64,000 nucleotides of DNA from Candidatus Zixiibacteriota bacterium (GTDB lineage Bacteria > Zixibacteria > MSB-5A5 > GN15 > JACZUZ01). The stretch's first letter is position 1. Each line of letters starts with the position of its first letter. The notes below the pieces were generated by a model that did no database searches, had not been told where the DNA came from, and worked only from the letters and a program-made list of their open reading frames with translations. The translations under genes were made by a program, and so were the position numbers. Below are positions 56,846 to 64,000 of this stretch, one piece after another. Location of the stretch: NCBI GenBank assembly GCA_024280835.1, contig JAJRPJ010000012.1, forward strand, positions 186,001-250,000. Direction: 5' to 3'.

Positions 56846-57271
56846 ATGAAAACTCTGTCCATACTCTTACTACCAATCTTCGGCTTAGTCATAGGCTGTT
56901 CACATTCTCCAACTGAACCCAAACCATCCGAAGAAATTTCAATTAGCATAATTTCCATCGAAGGTGACATTGCAACGCTAAGGCCTCGCCTTACTGTCGT
57001 CGCTAAAGACGATACCAATCCGCCAAATGCCTCCCCAGATGTCGCTGCTCGGCCAGCCCCGCAAATCATTTTTGACATCCCAACCGCCACAGAGTATGGA
57101 GTATTCCTCTTCGATATCTCCGGCAATGAAGTCTTTCGCTTTATAGGCTCTGGCCCAGCAGGTCCAGTTGCAGTGACCCTAGACTTCACAGGCAGACCCT
57201 CTGGAATCTATGTCGTCGCGATTGTCGCAGGAGAGATCGCTGCCGCCACAAAATTCAAAATTGTCAAATAG
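56846..57271 (+). CDS. Short lipoprotein ending in a type IX-like sorting domain
   Basis: 141 residues: lipobox LVIGCS (about residue 18), a short linker, then a single beta domain. The domain reads IIFDIPTATEYGVFLFDISGNEVFRF, PSGIYVVAIVAGEIAAATKFKIVK. This resembles the C-terminal sorting domain of type IX secretion substrates (F-x-I, D-x-x-G, x-x-G-I-Y, final K-hydrophobic-V-K). Here the domain makes up almost the whole protein, which is itself lipidated. It is eight bases before the PorV/PorQ-family gene. Confidence 0.75.
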   Translation: MKTLSILLLPIFGLVIGCSHSPTEPKPSEEISISIISIEGDIATLRPRLTVVAKDDTNPPNASPDVAARPAPQIIFDIPTATEYGVFLFDISGNEVFRFIGSGPAGPVAVTLDFTGRPSGIYVVAIVAGEIAAATKFKIVK

Positions 57272-57279
57272 GACTAGCA

Positions 57280-58434
57280 ATGAAGGTAGAAACCACAAAA
57301 TCGCACCGTATCCCCTCCAAACTAACGTTCACTTTGCTGACACTGGCATACCTACTAAGCTGGACTCCCATTGTCGCCCAACCAGCAGCAGTCTTCGTCC
57401 GCTTAGTGAATTCACCACGAGCCGTAGGTATGGGGTCAGGGGCGCTATTACTAACTGACCAAGAATCAATCTTCTATAACCCATCTGCTATGGCGCTATA
57501 CCACCTAAATGCAAACGCTTCGGCCACATCGCCATTTGGAACCGCTTGGATACCGATCTTGACCGACGACTTTCGCCTGCGCAGCGCCTCACTAACTTAT
57601 TCCTTCATGCGAAACCAAGCCAAAACTAGCGCCTTTTCGCTCGGACTACTCTTCCAACGCTTCAGCTATGGGCAGGTGGCAACACTCAACATGAGTGGCC
57701 AACCTAACGGAACAAGTAAACCCCGTGACATGGCAGTCGGACTCACTTTAGGCTACGCCAAAACTGGAGCTTTCAAATACGGTTTCGGAATCACCACACG
57801 GTACATCAACTCCAACCTGAAAGGCAGTGGGGGAGATCTATTCACAAATGCAACCGCCAGCGCCATCCTAATTGACGCCGCCGCAATGATTGAAGTCCCA
57901 ATCACAGGCTCAAAGACAGAAGAAAAACAAGTCTCACTACGCGCCTCAGTCTTGCAAACACTAATTGGTAGCAACCTCACATTCATTCAAGTCAAGAATG
58001 CAGATCCATCTCCAAAAATCAACCAATTCGGAGCCGCCCTCTCAGCGCACTGGGGACCTCCAAACCTGCGCAGCATGTCGTTATTAGCCAGCGCACAATT
58101 AGACAGAGATGTCTCAGGAGCCACTAACAATCTCAGTGCAACAACGCGAGCTGGCCTCGAAGTAGGTTTCTATGAAATGGTCTATGGCCGTATCGGAGCC
58201 TTTAGTTCAGATTCCGGGGAACCTCTACTAAAGTCATTCGGAGCTGGCTTTTCTCTCAATGGCTTCCTCAAACTAATACACCACAACCAACTCGATGCCA
58301 CAGTCGCAAACAACGACTTCCCTTTCTGGCGAAGCGTTGATGTACGATTCGACTACGCAAAAATCCGCACCCTAAACAACCTCGCGATTTCTGGCACAAA
58401 GTTCTGGAAAGTATCAATCGCTTGGAGAAGATAG
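57280..58434 (+). CDS. PorV/PorQ-family outer-membrane beta-barrel protein
   Basis: 384 residues with a signal peptide, then the family start AAVFVRLVNSPRAVGMGSGALLLTDQESIFYNPSAMAL and repeated amphipathic strands ending in VDVRFDYAKI...FWKVSIAWRR. PorV and PorQ act in type IX secretion; many FCB genomes encode relatives without a known T9SS. It is paired with the sorting-domain-like lipoprotein, so both may work in protein delivery to the surface. Confidence 0.85.
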   Translation: MKVETTKSHRIPSKLTFTLLTLAYLLSWTPIVAQPAAVFVRLVNSPRAVGMGSGALLLTDQESIFYNPSAMALYHLNANASATSPFGTAWIPILTDDFRLRSASLTYSFMRNQAKTSAFSLGLLFQRFSYGQVATLNMSGQPNGTSKPRDMAVGLTLGYAKTGAFKYGFGITTRYINSNLKGSGGDLFTNATASAILIDAAAMIEVPITGSKTEEKQVSLRASVLQTLIGSNLTFIQVKNADPSPKINQFGAALSAHWGPPNLRSMSLLASAQLDRDVSGATNNLSATTRAGLEVGFYEMVYGRIGAFSSDSGEPLLKSFGAGFSLNGFLKLIHHNQLDATVANNDFPFWRSVDVRFDYAKIRTLNNLAISGTKFWKVSIAWRR

Positions 58435-58466
58435 ACTTCATCATAAACAGAAAAGGAATACACCCC

Positions 58467-58625
58467 ATGTACAACATCCCACAAGAAGACTACGACAAAA
58501 TCGAGAAACTAATCTTCTCAGATACCAGCCCAGTAGGAATCGACGCCAAGAAAACCCACATAATTATCCTCCACAAACTCCTACAAATAGAAAAACGCCT
58601 CGACTCCCTAACCAAACCTCAATAG
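58467..58625 (+). CDS. Small hypothetical protein
   Basis: 52 residues from ATG 58467, which has AAAAGGAA about ten bases upstream. MYNIPQEDYDKIEKLIFSDTS ... IILHKLLQIEKRLDSLTKPQ is mostly helical and charged, with a heptad-like second half that may dimerise. No family is recognised. It starts 33 bases after the PorV/PorQ gene and could be in its transcript. Confidence 0.65.
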   Translation: MYNIPQEDYDKIEKLIFSDTSPVGIDAKKTHIIILHKLLQIEKRLDSLTKPQ

Positions 58626-58635
58626 CATGCTAAAC

Positions 58636-58661
58636 GAAACCTGCCCCTCGGGGCAGGTTTC
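58636..58661. repeat. Perfect palindromic repeat
   Basis: GAAACCTGCCCC-TC-GGGGCAGGTTTC is a 12-bp stem with a two-base loop, nearly the same sequence as the left arm of the MITE-like element at 21885. It can serve as a terminator-like hairpin for the small gene before it, but has no T run. Confidence 0.75.
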
Positions 58662-58827
58662 TAGTAACTACAGCTTTCCACCAAACTATCACCCATACCG
58701 GCACACCCCGAAACATCTTCATATCCCCCACCAACAACACTATGATATGCCAGCTGTCAGATTTGCCACACCGCACGTACAACTCGCCAATGCCAGTGGC
58801 TCACAAGCCATGAAGCTGATATTGAAC

Positions 58828-58899
58828 GATGAAATCGACACCAACGCCGACATTGGCTTCAATGTCTCTGACGTAACCTATATATTCATCCGAATATTC
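58828..58899 (+). pseudogene. Decayed dockerin repeat
   Basis: Within a frame open from 58627 to 58983, the codons DEIDTNADIGFNVSDVTYIFIRIF copy the second dockerin repeat of the neighbouring proteins (DEADANGDNSFNIADVTLGIARI-type), but the rest of the frame is not protein-like and there is no signal peptide. It appears to be the tail of a lost dockerin gene, cut off on the left near a palindromic repeat. Confidence 0.6.
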
Positions 58900-59164
58900 A
58901 AGACGATCTTGCCTCAATCTGTGGTACAACTGGCTCCGAATAACTCTCAGTTTGAACCCACTGCAAATCACATCAGTCTCTGATTCAACATCTGTTTCAA
59001 TTTGAAGCGAACAACAACTGTCATCGCGCTGGCGGTTAAGTCCTGACCTCTAGCGTTCGATATATTGAAATAGATAACATCTTACGACATGATTTCTATT
59101 CTCTGTCATAGAGACACACATTGACAGAAAAACAAATCTATAGTGATACTTTAGGGAGTTAGTT

Positions 59165-60232
59165 ATGCAAAAAGCAGAGGTAACATCATTCGCCAATAGC
59201 AGCCACAGTTCTTCAATCCACTCTGTCATTCTAGGATTCGGCGCCCTCTTGCTAGCGCTATTCTGTTGCGCAACAGTTACACAAGCTGACCAAAAACGTT
59301 CAGCAACAGTAACACGCATCACCAACCCTTCGTTCACATCTATTAAGGTTGCTTCCGACGGATCACAAACAATTAGCCCGTCAATAGACTTAACGACTGC
59401 CTTCCAATGCGCATCACGACATGACTCAGGCGCCGTCTGGGCCGTCAGCAATTGGGTTCTGGGTAACGAGCTCTACAAATCTTACCAAGACCCAATCGAG
59501 GCTTGCGGTGGAGCTTACCCCTACACAATCACCGACGTTCACTTCGTCCTTCAAGTCGCTACACCAGCGACCATGACAATCGCCGTGGACATAGAAGACG
59601 TCGACCTCGACTTTCTACCTGGCTGCCCTGTGCCTGGAACAATGACTTATCTCGGTGGCTTAACCGATGTCGTCTTCCCAAGTGGAGGACTCTACGATGT
59701 CATCATCGAACTTGACACACCTCAAGTAGTCAATGCTCCATTCTTTGTGGGTTTCTTCTTTGCTTCGCTAACCGACCCAGCTTGGAATCTCTCCCTAGTA
59801 ACTGACAGCTTTCAGGTTGAATGCGCATCCTTCAATATTTGGGATACAGCCATCGGCTATGTCGACCTTGGAGACAACCTAGGAGTCCATCAATCGATCT
59901 ACCCATCGTCTGACCCCTGCTACAATAGCGTCACCAATAGCGCAACATGCTTCGGCTTCGATGGTCGACTGCTTCTTTACACATCTGGTACCCTCAGCGA
60001 ATCTACCGGCTGCTGCCTGGTAGCGGGAGACGCCAACCACGACGGCAAGAAAAACATCGGTGACATCACCTTCATGATAGCGCGAATCTTCACGGGTAGC
60101 TCGCCACCTGTTTGCAATGATGAATTCGACGCCAATGGTGACAATTCAATAGATATCTCAGATATCACGTTCATGATTGCTCATATTTTTCAGGGACTAC
60201 GAGGACCAGTTTGCGGAACCACTGGCCTCTAG
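59165..60232 (+). CDS. Secreted protein with C-terminal dockerin
   Basis: 355 residues, ATG 59165 after AGGGAG. The signal peptide (about residues 20-41, SVILGFGALLLALFCCATVTQA) is followed by a beta-rich domain of about 230 residues with a DVDLDFLPGCPVPGTM region; no catalytic motif is recognised. The two-repeat dockerin (GDANHDGKKNIGDITFMIARI ... DANGDNSIDISDITFMIAHIF) closes the protein. Cysteines flank the dockerin as in the other two dockerin proteins here. It is probably exported to the surface. Confidence 0.88.
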   Translation: MQKAEVTSFANSSHSSSIHSVILGFGALLLALFCCATVTQADQKRSATVTRITNPSFTSIKVASDGSQTISPSIDLTTAFQCASRHDSGAVWAVSNWVLGNELYKSYQDPIEACGGAYPYTITDVHFVLQVATPATMTIAVDIEDVDLDFLPGCPVPGTMTYLGGLTDVVFPSGGLYDVIIELDTPQVVNAPFFVGFFFASLTDPAWNLSLVTDSFQVECASFNIWDTAIGYVDLGDNLGVHQSIYPSSDPCYNSVTNSATCFGFDGRLLLYTSGTLSESTGCCLVAGDANHDGKKNIGDITFMIARIFTGSSPPVCNDEFDANGDNSIDISDITFMIAHIFQGLRGPVCGTTGL

Positions 60233-60274
60233 CGCTATAACGCGCTAATCATCGAAGTATAGCATAGCAACGTT

Positions 60275-62377
60275 ATGAACTACAATCCCTCACAGTCATC
60301 TCACAGCTCCTCTCTTGAACCGCAAATCGCCGAGGATCTAGGATTCAGTGAGGCGCTGGTTCTAATTCAACCCATTGCCACTGTCACCGCTGGTATTGAC
60401 CAGCAAGTCAAAGAAGTCAGTGAGATAACTGGCATGGACACTTACACAGTCCGCCAACGACTCACTGGCGCTTCGGTAGATATACTTTGCGCAGGCAACG
60501 ATAAGAAACATCTGCAAGAAGTCACACTATCCTTAACCAAGGCTGGCTACCAAACTGCCTTCATCGAAAAGTCAGACTTGGCACAAAGTCATACTCACAA
60601 ACGTGCAGTAGCAGCCAGACTAGACTCTACGAACTCAAACGACAATGTAAATTCCATCACGTTCCTTGATATGAATGGCGCTGAACTAATTCTGTGGGAA
60701 TGTAATTCTCCAGCCTTAATTGTCGCTGGCTCATTAGCGTCAGAACAGTACGGAACCAGCAAAGCGCTGTTGGCAACGCTCTACAATGGCGCCGCAGGTG
60801 TTAGCGCACCGAATGCTGATTCAAACAAGTCTCTCTTGGTCAGCATAAGTAAACAATCACCTGCCCTCTTTCTCATACCAGAAAGCAAGTCCACTCCAAT
60901 CCTGATAGACGCAACAAGATTCAACTACGAATTCCTCGGTGAAAGACGTACACTTTCGTTGGCCCGTAACTTCCTCACCTTGGTAGAAATTCTTCAGGGC
61001 AACACACAATCAAACCGGACTCAATTGAATACTGACTTTGGACAAAAAAAACTTCCCATAGGAATTCTATCTTCAAAACCAAAACGCCAGTCCGACGTTA
61101 TCAAAATGTTCGCACTCTACGCCAAGCTAATGTCACTGGCCTATCAACAGGGATTCTTCAAATCACATCCTGTCTGCGCAAACACTGCCACTAAAGACGT
61201 TGATGTCCCCAGTCACCTTAACTTTAGCTCCGCCTCCAATCCAGATATAACAACCCCACTAACACTCGGCGTCATCCCAGGAATCACTGGCGCCTTAGGC
61301 AACGCAACAAAACCACACAAAACTCCACCAACAATCCAAGACACAACAAGGCAAGAGTCCGATTCAATTCTACCACCAGCCCCCGAAGGCTCAAAATTGC
61401 ACGGTGATCAAATCAATCTCGCCAAACTCATTACTCTTGCTCAACGCCTAGGTCCACCGCCTCTGATTATCGGTTGCTTTGCTTTGAGTATTGCACTCAT
61501 AGCCACTACGATCTTCCAGCATGGCGCAATCAGCTCATTCTGGAGTTTCCTACCAATTGGAATAGCGCTGTGCGTTGCCAGTGTAACTTTTGCCGCACGC
61601 AAGAGAGCAATCTCGAACCTACCGACTTCACGTATTCGCTCAATGCCGATGGGCGTCGTAGAAGTCAAAGGCCAAGCTATTCGCAAGTACGCACTCAAAG
61701 CCCCGCACAGCTTAGTAAACTGCATTTACTACAGCTACCGAATCCTAGAACGCACAACTCGCTCAATGGCCTCTAGAGGCGAAGCTGAAACGTGGCGTGT
61801 AGTTAGTCGCGGTGATTCTGGACGTGTACCATTCTATGTCGAAGATGAAACTAGCAAAGCCCTCGTCGATCCCGTTGGCGCAATTCTATCAGGAGCGCAA
61901 ACGAGCGAATACACCGCCAGCTTCGCAGACATGATTTCAGGAATTGCAACCCGCCCGAATCGCAGAATAATCGAAACCGTAATTCCCGAGGGAGCCGAAC
62001 TCTACGTCATTGGTTTTGCCAGCCCAAACTCAAAATCGCCAACTGAGCGCCACGATGAATACAGAGAGCGACTCAAAGCGCTAAAAGCCGACCCAGAATT
62101 ATTGGCGCGTTATGATGCAAATAATGATGGCGTGATTTCATTTGAAGAGTGGGCTGTCGCCAAAGCCGACCTCGACAATCAACTCTTCCAAGAGAAACTC
62201 AAAACCGACACAAATACAGAAAGTGTCGTCATCGGCAAACATCCACACAGTGGAGTGTTCTACATCTCAGACAAAGAGGAGTCCGATATCCTCAGCTCAT
62301 ACACTTGGAAAATACCAGCGCTTGGAATAATCGGTTTTGCCCTTTTGGTCAAAGGCATCCTCGGCTTGATGGGGTAA
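60275..62377 (+). CDS. Membrane protein with GIDE-like domain and EF-hand
   Basis: 700 residues. The N-terminal 80 residues form a small alpha/beta domain (VLIQPIATVTAGIDQQVKEVSEITG) of unknown type; the next part to about 385 is unrecognised. Two transmembrane helices (about 390-440) precede a GIDE-like (E3 ubiquitin ligase-like) beta domain (GVVEVKGQAIRKYALKAPHSLVNCIYYSYRI ... VPEGAELYVIGFA). An EF-hand calcium loop DANNDGVISFEEW (about 614) and a last helix close the protein. Bacterial GIDE domains lack ubiquitin partners; the role is unknown. It precedes lemA, a common pairing. Confidence 0.75.
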   Translation: MNYNPSQSSHSSSLEPQIAEDLGFSEALVLIQPIATVTAGIDQQVKEVSEITGMDTYTVRQRLTGASVDILCAGNDKKHLQEVTLSLTKAGYQTAFIEKSDLAQSHTHKRAVAARLDSTNSNDNVNSITFLDMNGAELILWECNSPALIVAGSLASEQYGTSKALLATLYNGAAGVSAPNADSNKSLLVSISKQSPALFLIPESKSTPILIDATRFNYEFLGERRTLSLARNFLTLVEILQGNTQSNRTQLNTDFGQKKLPIGILSSKPKRQSDVIKMFALYAKLMSLAYQQGFFKSHPVCANTATKDVDVPSHLNFSSASNPDITTPLTLGVIPGITGALGNATKPHKTPPTIQDTTRQESDSILPPAPEGSKLHGDQINLAKLITLAQRLGPPPLIIGCFALSIALIATTIFQHGAISSFWSFLPIGIALCVASVTFAARKRAISNLPTSRIRSMPMGVVEVKGQAIRKYALKAPHSLVNCIYYSYRILERTTRSMASRGEAETWRVVSRGDSGRVPFYVEDETSKALVDPVGAILSGAQTSEYTASFADMISGIATRPNRRIIETVIPEGAELYVIGFASPNSKSPTERHDEYRERLKALKADPELLARYDANNDGVISFEEWAVAKADLDNQLFQEKLKTDTNTESVVIGKHPHSGVFYISDKEESDILSSYTWKIPALGIIGFALLVKGILGLMG

Positions 62378-62514
62378 AGAACCTTATTTAGAACAATCTT
62401 ATTGGGAACAATCCTATTTTGAAAGCAGCAAAACGATATAGAGACAATGACAAGACGCTAGCATAGTATTGTAACCATACTATGGCGTAAAACTATAATG
62501 ATGGAGACACGATC

Positions 62515-63069
62515 ATGGCAACCTTAGTTGGAATTGGAATCATTGCCGTCGCGCTCATTTTCTTCCTGATGGTCTACAACGGCCTCGTAACACTGAAGAA
62601 CAATGTTGCGCGAGCATGGAGTAATATTGATGTAATTCTCAAACAGCGTTATGACGAACTACCGAAACTGGTAGCTCTTTGTGAGCGCTATATGAAACAC
62701 GAGCGCGAAACTCTTGAGGCGGTGATTTCCGCACGCTCACAGATTTCACAAATCGGTGGAGGTGAAGAAGCCGCCAATGCCGAGAATATGCTCAGTGGCG
62801 CCCTAAAATCTCTCTTTGCGGTAACTGAGAATTATCCAAAACTGAAAGCCGACACCAATTTCATGCAATTGCAAACTCGCATTTCAACCCTCGAAAACGA
62901 AATCGCCGATCGACGTGAGTTCTACAATGATAGCGTCAACCTATACAATATCGGTATTGAGAAAATGCCAGATGCGCTAATTGCTAGCGTCTTAAACTAT
63001 GCCCCGAAACGAATGTGGAAAATCAACCCCGCCCATCGTCAGGACGTCAAAATCAAATTCTCATCGTAA
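62515..63069 (+). CDS. lemA: LemA family protein
   Basis: 184 residues: one N-terminal membrane helix (VGIGIIAVALIFFLMVYNGLV), then the LemA helical bundle (NNVARAWSNIDVILKQRYDELPKLVALCERYMKHE ... ENYPKLKADTNFMQLQTRISTLENEIADRREFYNDSVNLYN). The topology is short N-terminus out, bundle inside or in the periplasm. LemA's function is not settled, but it often sits with GIDE or M48 peptidase genes. A GGAG site precedes ATG 62515. Confidence 0.93.
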   Translation: MATLVGIGIIAVALIFFLMVYNGLVTLKNNVARAWSNIDVILKQRYDELPKLVALCERYMKHERETLEAVISARSQISQIGGGEEAANAENMLSGALKSLFAVTENYPKLKADTNFMQLQTRISTLENEIADRREFYNDSVNLYNIGIEKMPDALIASVLNYAPKRMWKINPAHRQDVKIKFSS

Positions 63070-63382
63070 GCTCCTATTGCGGACACAATCGGAGCTAACA
63101 TAGCTATCTAAGAGCTAAGTCAAGCTCAACTTCAAGCATATGAGCGGCAAGGACGGGGAACCTCTTTGCCGCTCTGCTTGTTTATTCCTCTAAGTCGCTG
63201 CACTCCAACAGAGACCGGACTCCAAAACGAGTCGCATATTGCGCATTTTCCATAAACTGCTATACTTGGATGGAGCCGAAGGCATTGCTACCTCACCGGT
63301 AATGCTATTAATCAAAACATTCGCTGGATCGCAAATGCAAACAAGACGTTCCGCACCTTAGCGGGGAGCATCAGTAACGCCT
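63070..63382. other. Intergenic stretch after lemA
   Basis: No gene is seen. It contains a terminator-like hairpin at 63142-63174 and, further right, a weak inverted repeat (GGCATTGC...GGTAATGCT, 63280-63307). I found no riboswitch consensus. Confidence 0.45.
63142..63174 (+). terminator. Terminator-like hairpin after lemA
   Basis: A 9-bp stem GAGCGGCAA / TTGCCGCTC with a 15-base loop is followed by only a weak T-rich tract (TGCTTGTTT), so it is a possible but not ideal terminator. Confidence 0.5.
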
Positions 63383-64000
63383 ATGAATAAATTCACTTAC
63401 AATACTTGGACAATTTCGCTCTTGGTTCTTTGCCTCTCAATTTTGCCAATACCTACGTTCTTCCAATCAAACCTGTCTGCTGAGACTCGTCAAGACTCAT
63501 CTGCTGAGATACCGCAAGCGCTTCTGGATATGATGGCCGAGGAACGTGAAAACTCCCCAAGAAAACTCTATGACCCAAGCTCCACGCCTCCTTCAGTAAT
63601 CGACCCTCTCTATCGTGTAGCTATTGTCACGCCACGCACAGATAGCAAAATACATACAATCGGTAACTTACGAATGACCCACACAAACTTCGGCCAATTC
63701 CAACGCGGTTTCTTCCCTGGGACAACTGGTGAAACATATTTAACTGTGGGCGGCTTATGGGTCGGCGCAGTTGTCGGTCGCGACACTTTAGTTTCCACAG
63801 CCACAGACGATCTCGGAATACAAGAGTTCTGGCCCAATGAGTTTGACACTCTCATCCAACTCTCTATCAATGTTAATGACAATTTCTTTTCAGAAGACGC
63901 CATTTCCGAGCAAGACTTTGTGGCCACCTACTATGACACACTCACTAATCAATTCTTCGTGCGCCAAGACCCAATCGATAATCGTGTACACAAACCACTC
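63383..64000 (+). CDS. Exported protein, start of a large gene, 3' end missing
   Basis: 206 codons from ATG 63383 to the right edge, without a stop. A signal peptide (about 30 residues, TWTISLLVLCLSILPIPTF) is followed by a region with RMTHTNFGQFQRGFFPGTTG and YLTVGGLWVGAVVGRDTLVS. I recall this pattern from large uncharacterised secreted proteins of FCB-group genomes. No enzyme motif is visible in the part present. It is probably surface-directed; its C-terminal sorting domain, if any, lies outside the window. Confidence 0.75.
   Translation, partial: MNKFTYNTWTISLLVLCLSILPIPTFFQSNLSAETRQDSSAEIPQALLDMMAEERENSPRKLYDPSSTPPSVIDPLYRVAIVTPRTDSKIHTIGNLRMTHTNFGQFQRGFFPGTTGETYLTVGGLWVGAVVGRDTLVSTATDDLGIQEFWPNEFDTLIQLSINVNDNFFSEDAISEQDFVATYYDTLTNQFFVRQDPIDNRVHKPL

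Noticed and set aside
63280-63382. Riboswitch before the right-edge gene
   Set aside because: A weak inverted repeat is there, but no known riboswitch consensus could be recognised.

Overview
The window is bacterial chromosome, gene-dense, with no rRNA, complete tRNA or CRISPR array visible. The best guess for the source is an uncultured diderm of the FCB superphylum, possibly Zixibacteria-like. The reasons are three secreted proteins ending in two-repeat dockerin domains, a PorV/PorQ-family barrel beside a lipoprotein with a type IX-like tail, TPR-fused Ser/Thr kinases with a TolB-like domain, many lipoprotein signals, and Shine-Dalgarno sites before most genes (unlike typical Bacteroidota). 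This assignment is inferred from protein style only.

Region 1 (1-6.2 kb): a minus-strand respiratory cluster. It holds a lipoprotein cytochrome c broken by a one-base frameshift, an outer-membrane barrel, two small monoheme cytochromes, a membrane-anchored pentaheme cytochrome, and a Tat-exported molybdopterin/4Fe-4S oxidoreductase that runs off the left edge. To its right lie an integrase remnant, a 17-nt match to the 3' end of tRNA-Ser genes, and a terminator. Together these look like the right border of an integrated island.

Region 2 (6.2-25.5 kb): housekeeping and mixed genes. These are mtnN, thrC, an MFS transporter, folE, an FG-GAP/dockerin protein, a TPR lipoprotein, an acyltransferase, rnd, an rRNA methyltransferase, msrB, purT, a DUF4188 gene framed by two copies of a composite hairpin repeat, a TonB-like protein, VOC proteins, an oligopeptidase B and a DUF427 protein. 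Small palindromic repeats cluster at 20.1-25.7 kb.

Region 3 (25.8-38 kb): an arsenosugar-type ArsM with an FAD/NAD(P) oxidoreductase, then signalling genes. The signalling genes are a 1,429-residue multi-PAS hybrid histidine kinase, the relic of a chemotaxis receptor, an FHA-GAF-SpoIIE phosphatase and a Ser/Thr kinase with TolB-like and TPR domains.

Region 4 (38-50.6 kb): a large dockerin protein, a Cas4-like nuclease without CRISPR, a nitroreductase with an Rrf2 regulator, a GH15 glucoamylase-like enzyme, a transglutaminase, a flavin disulfide reductase divergent from a TlpA-like thioredoxin, and a HAD hydrolase.

Region 5 (50.6-64 kb): a kynB-kynU-nadE operon for NAD synthesis with a glutathione peroxidase lipoprotein. 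Divergent from it is a umuDC pair whose UmuD has lost both catalytic residues. Then come the type IX-like lipoprotein with a PorV/PorQ barrel, a decayed dockerin gene, an intact dockerin protein, a GIDE/EF-hand membrane protein with LemA, and the start of a large secreted protein cut by the right edge.
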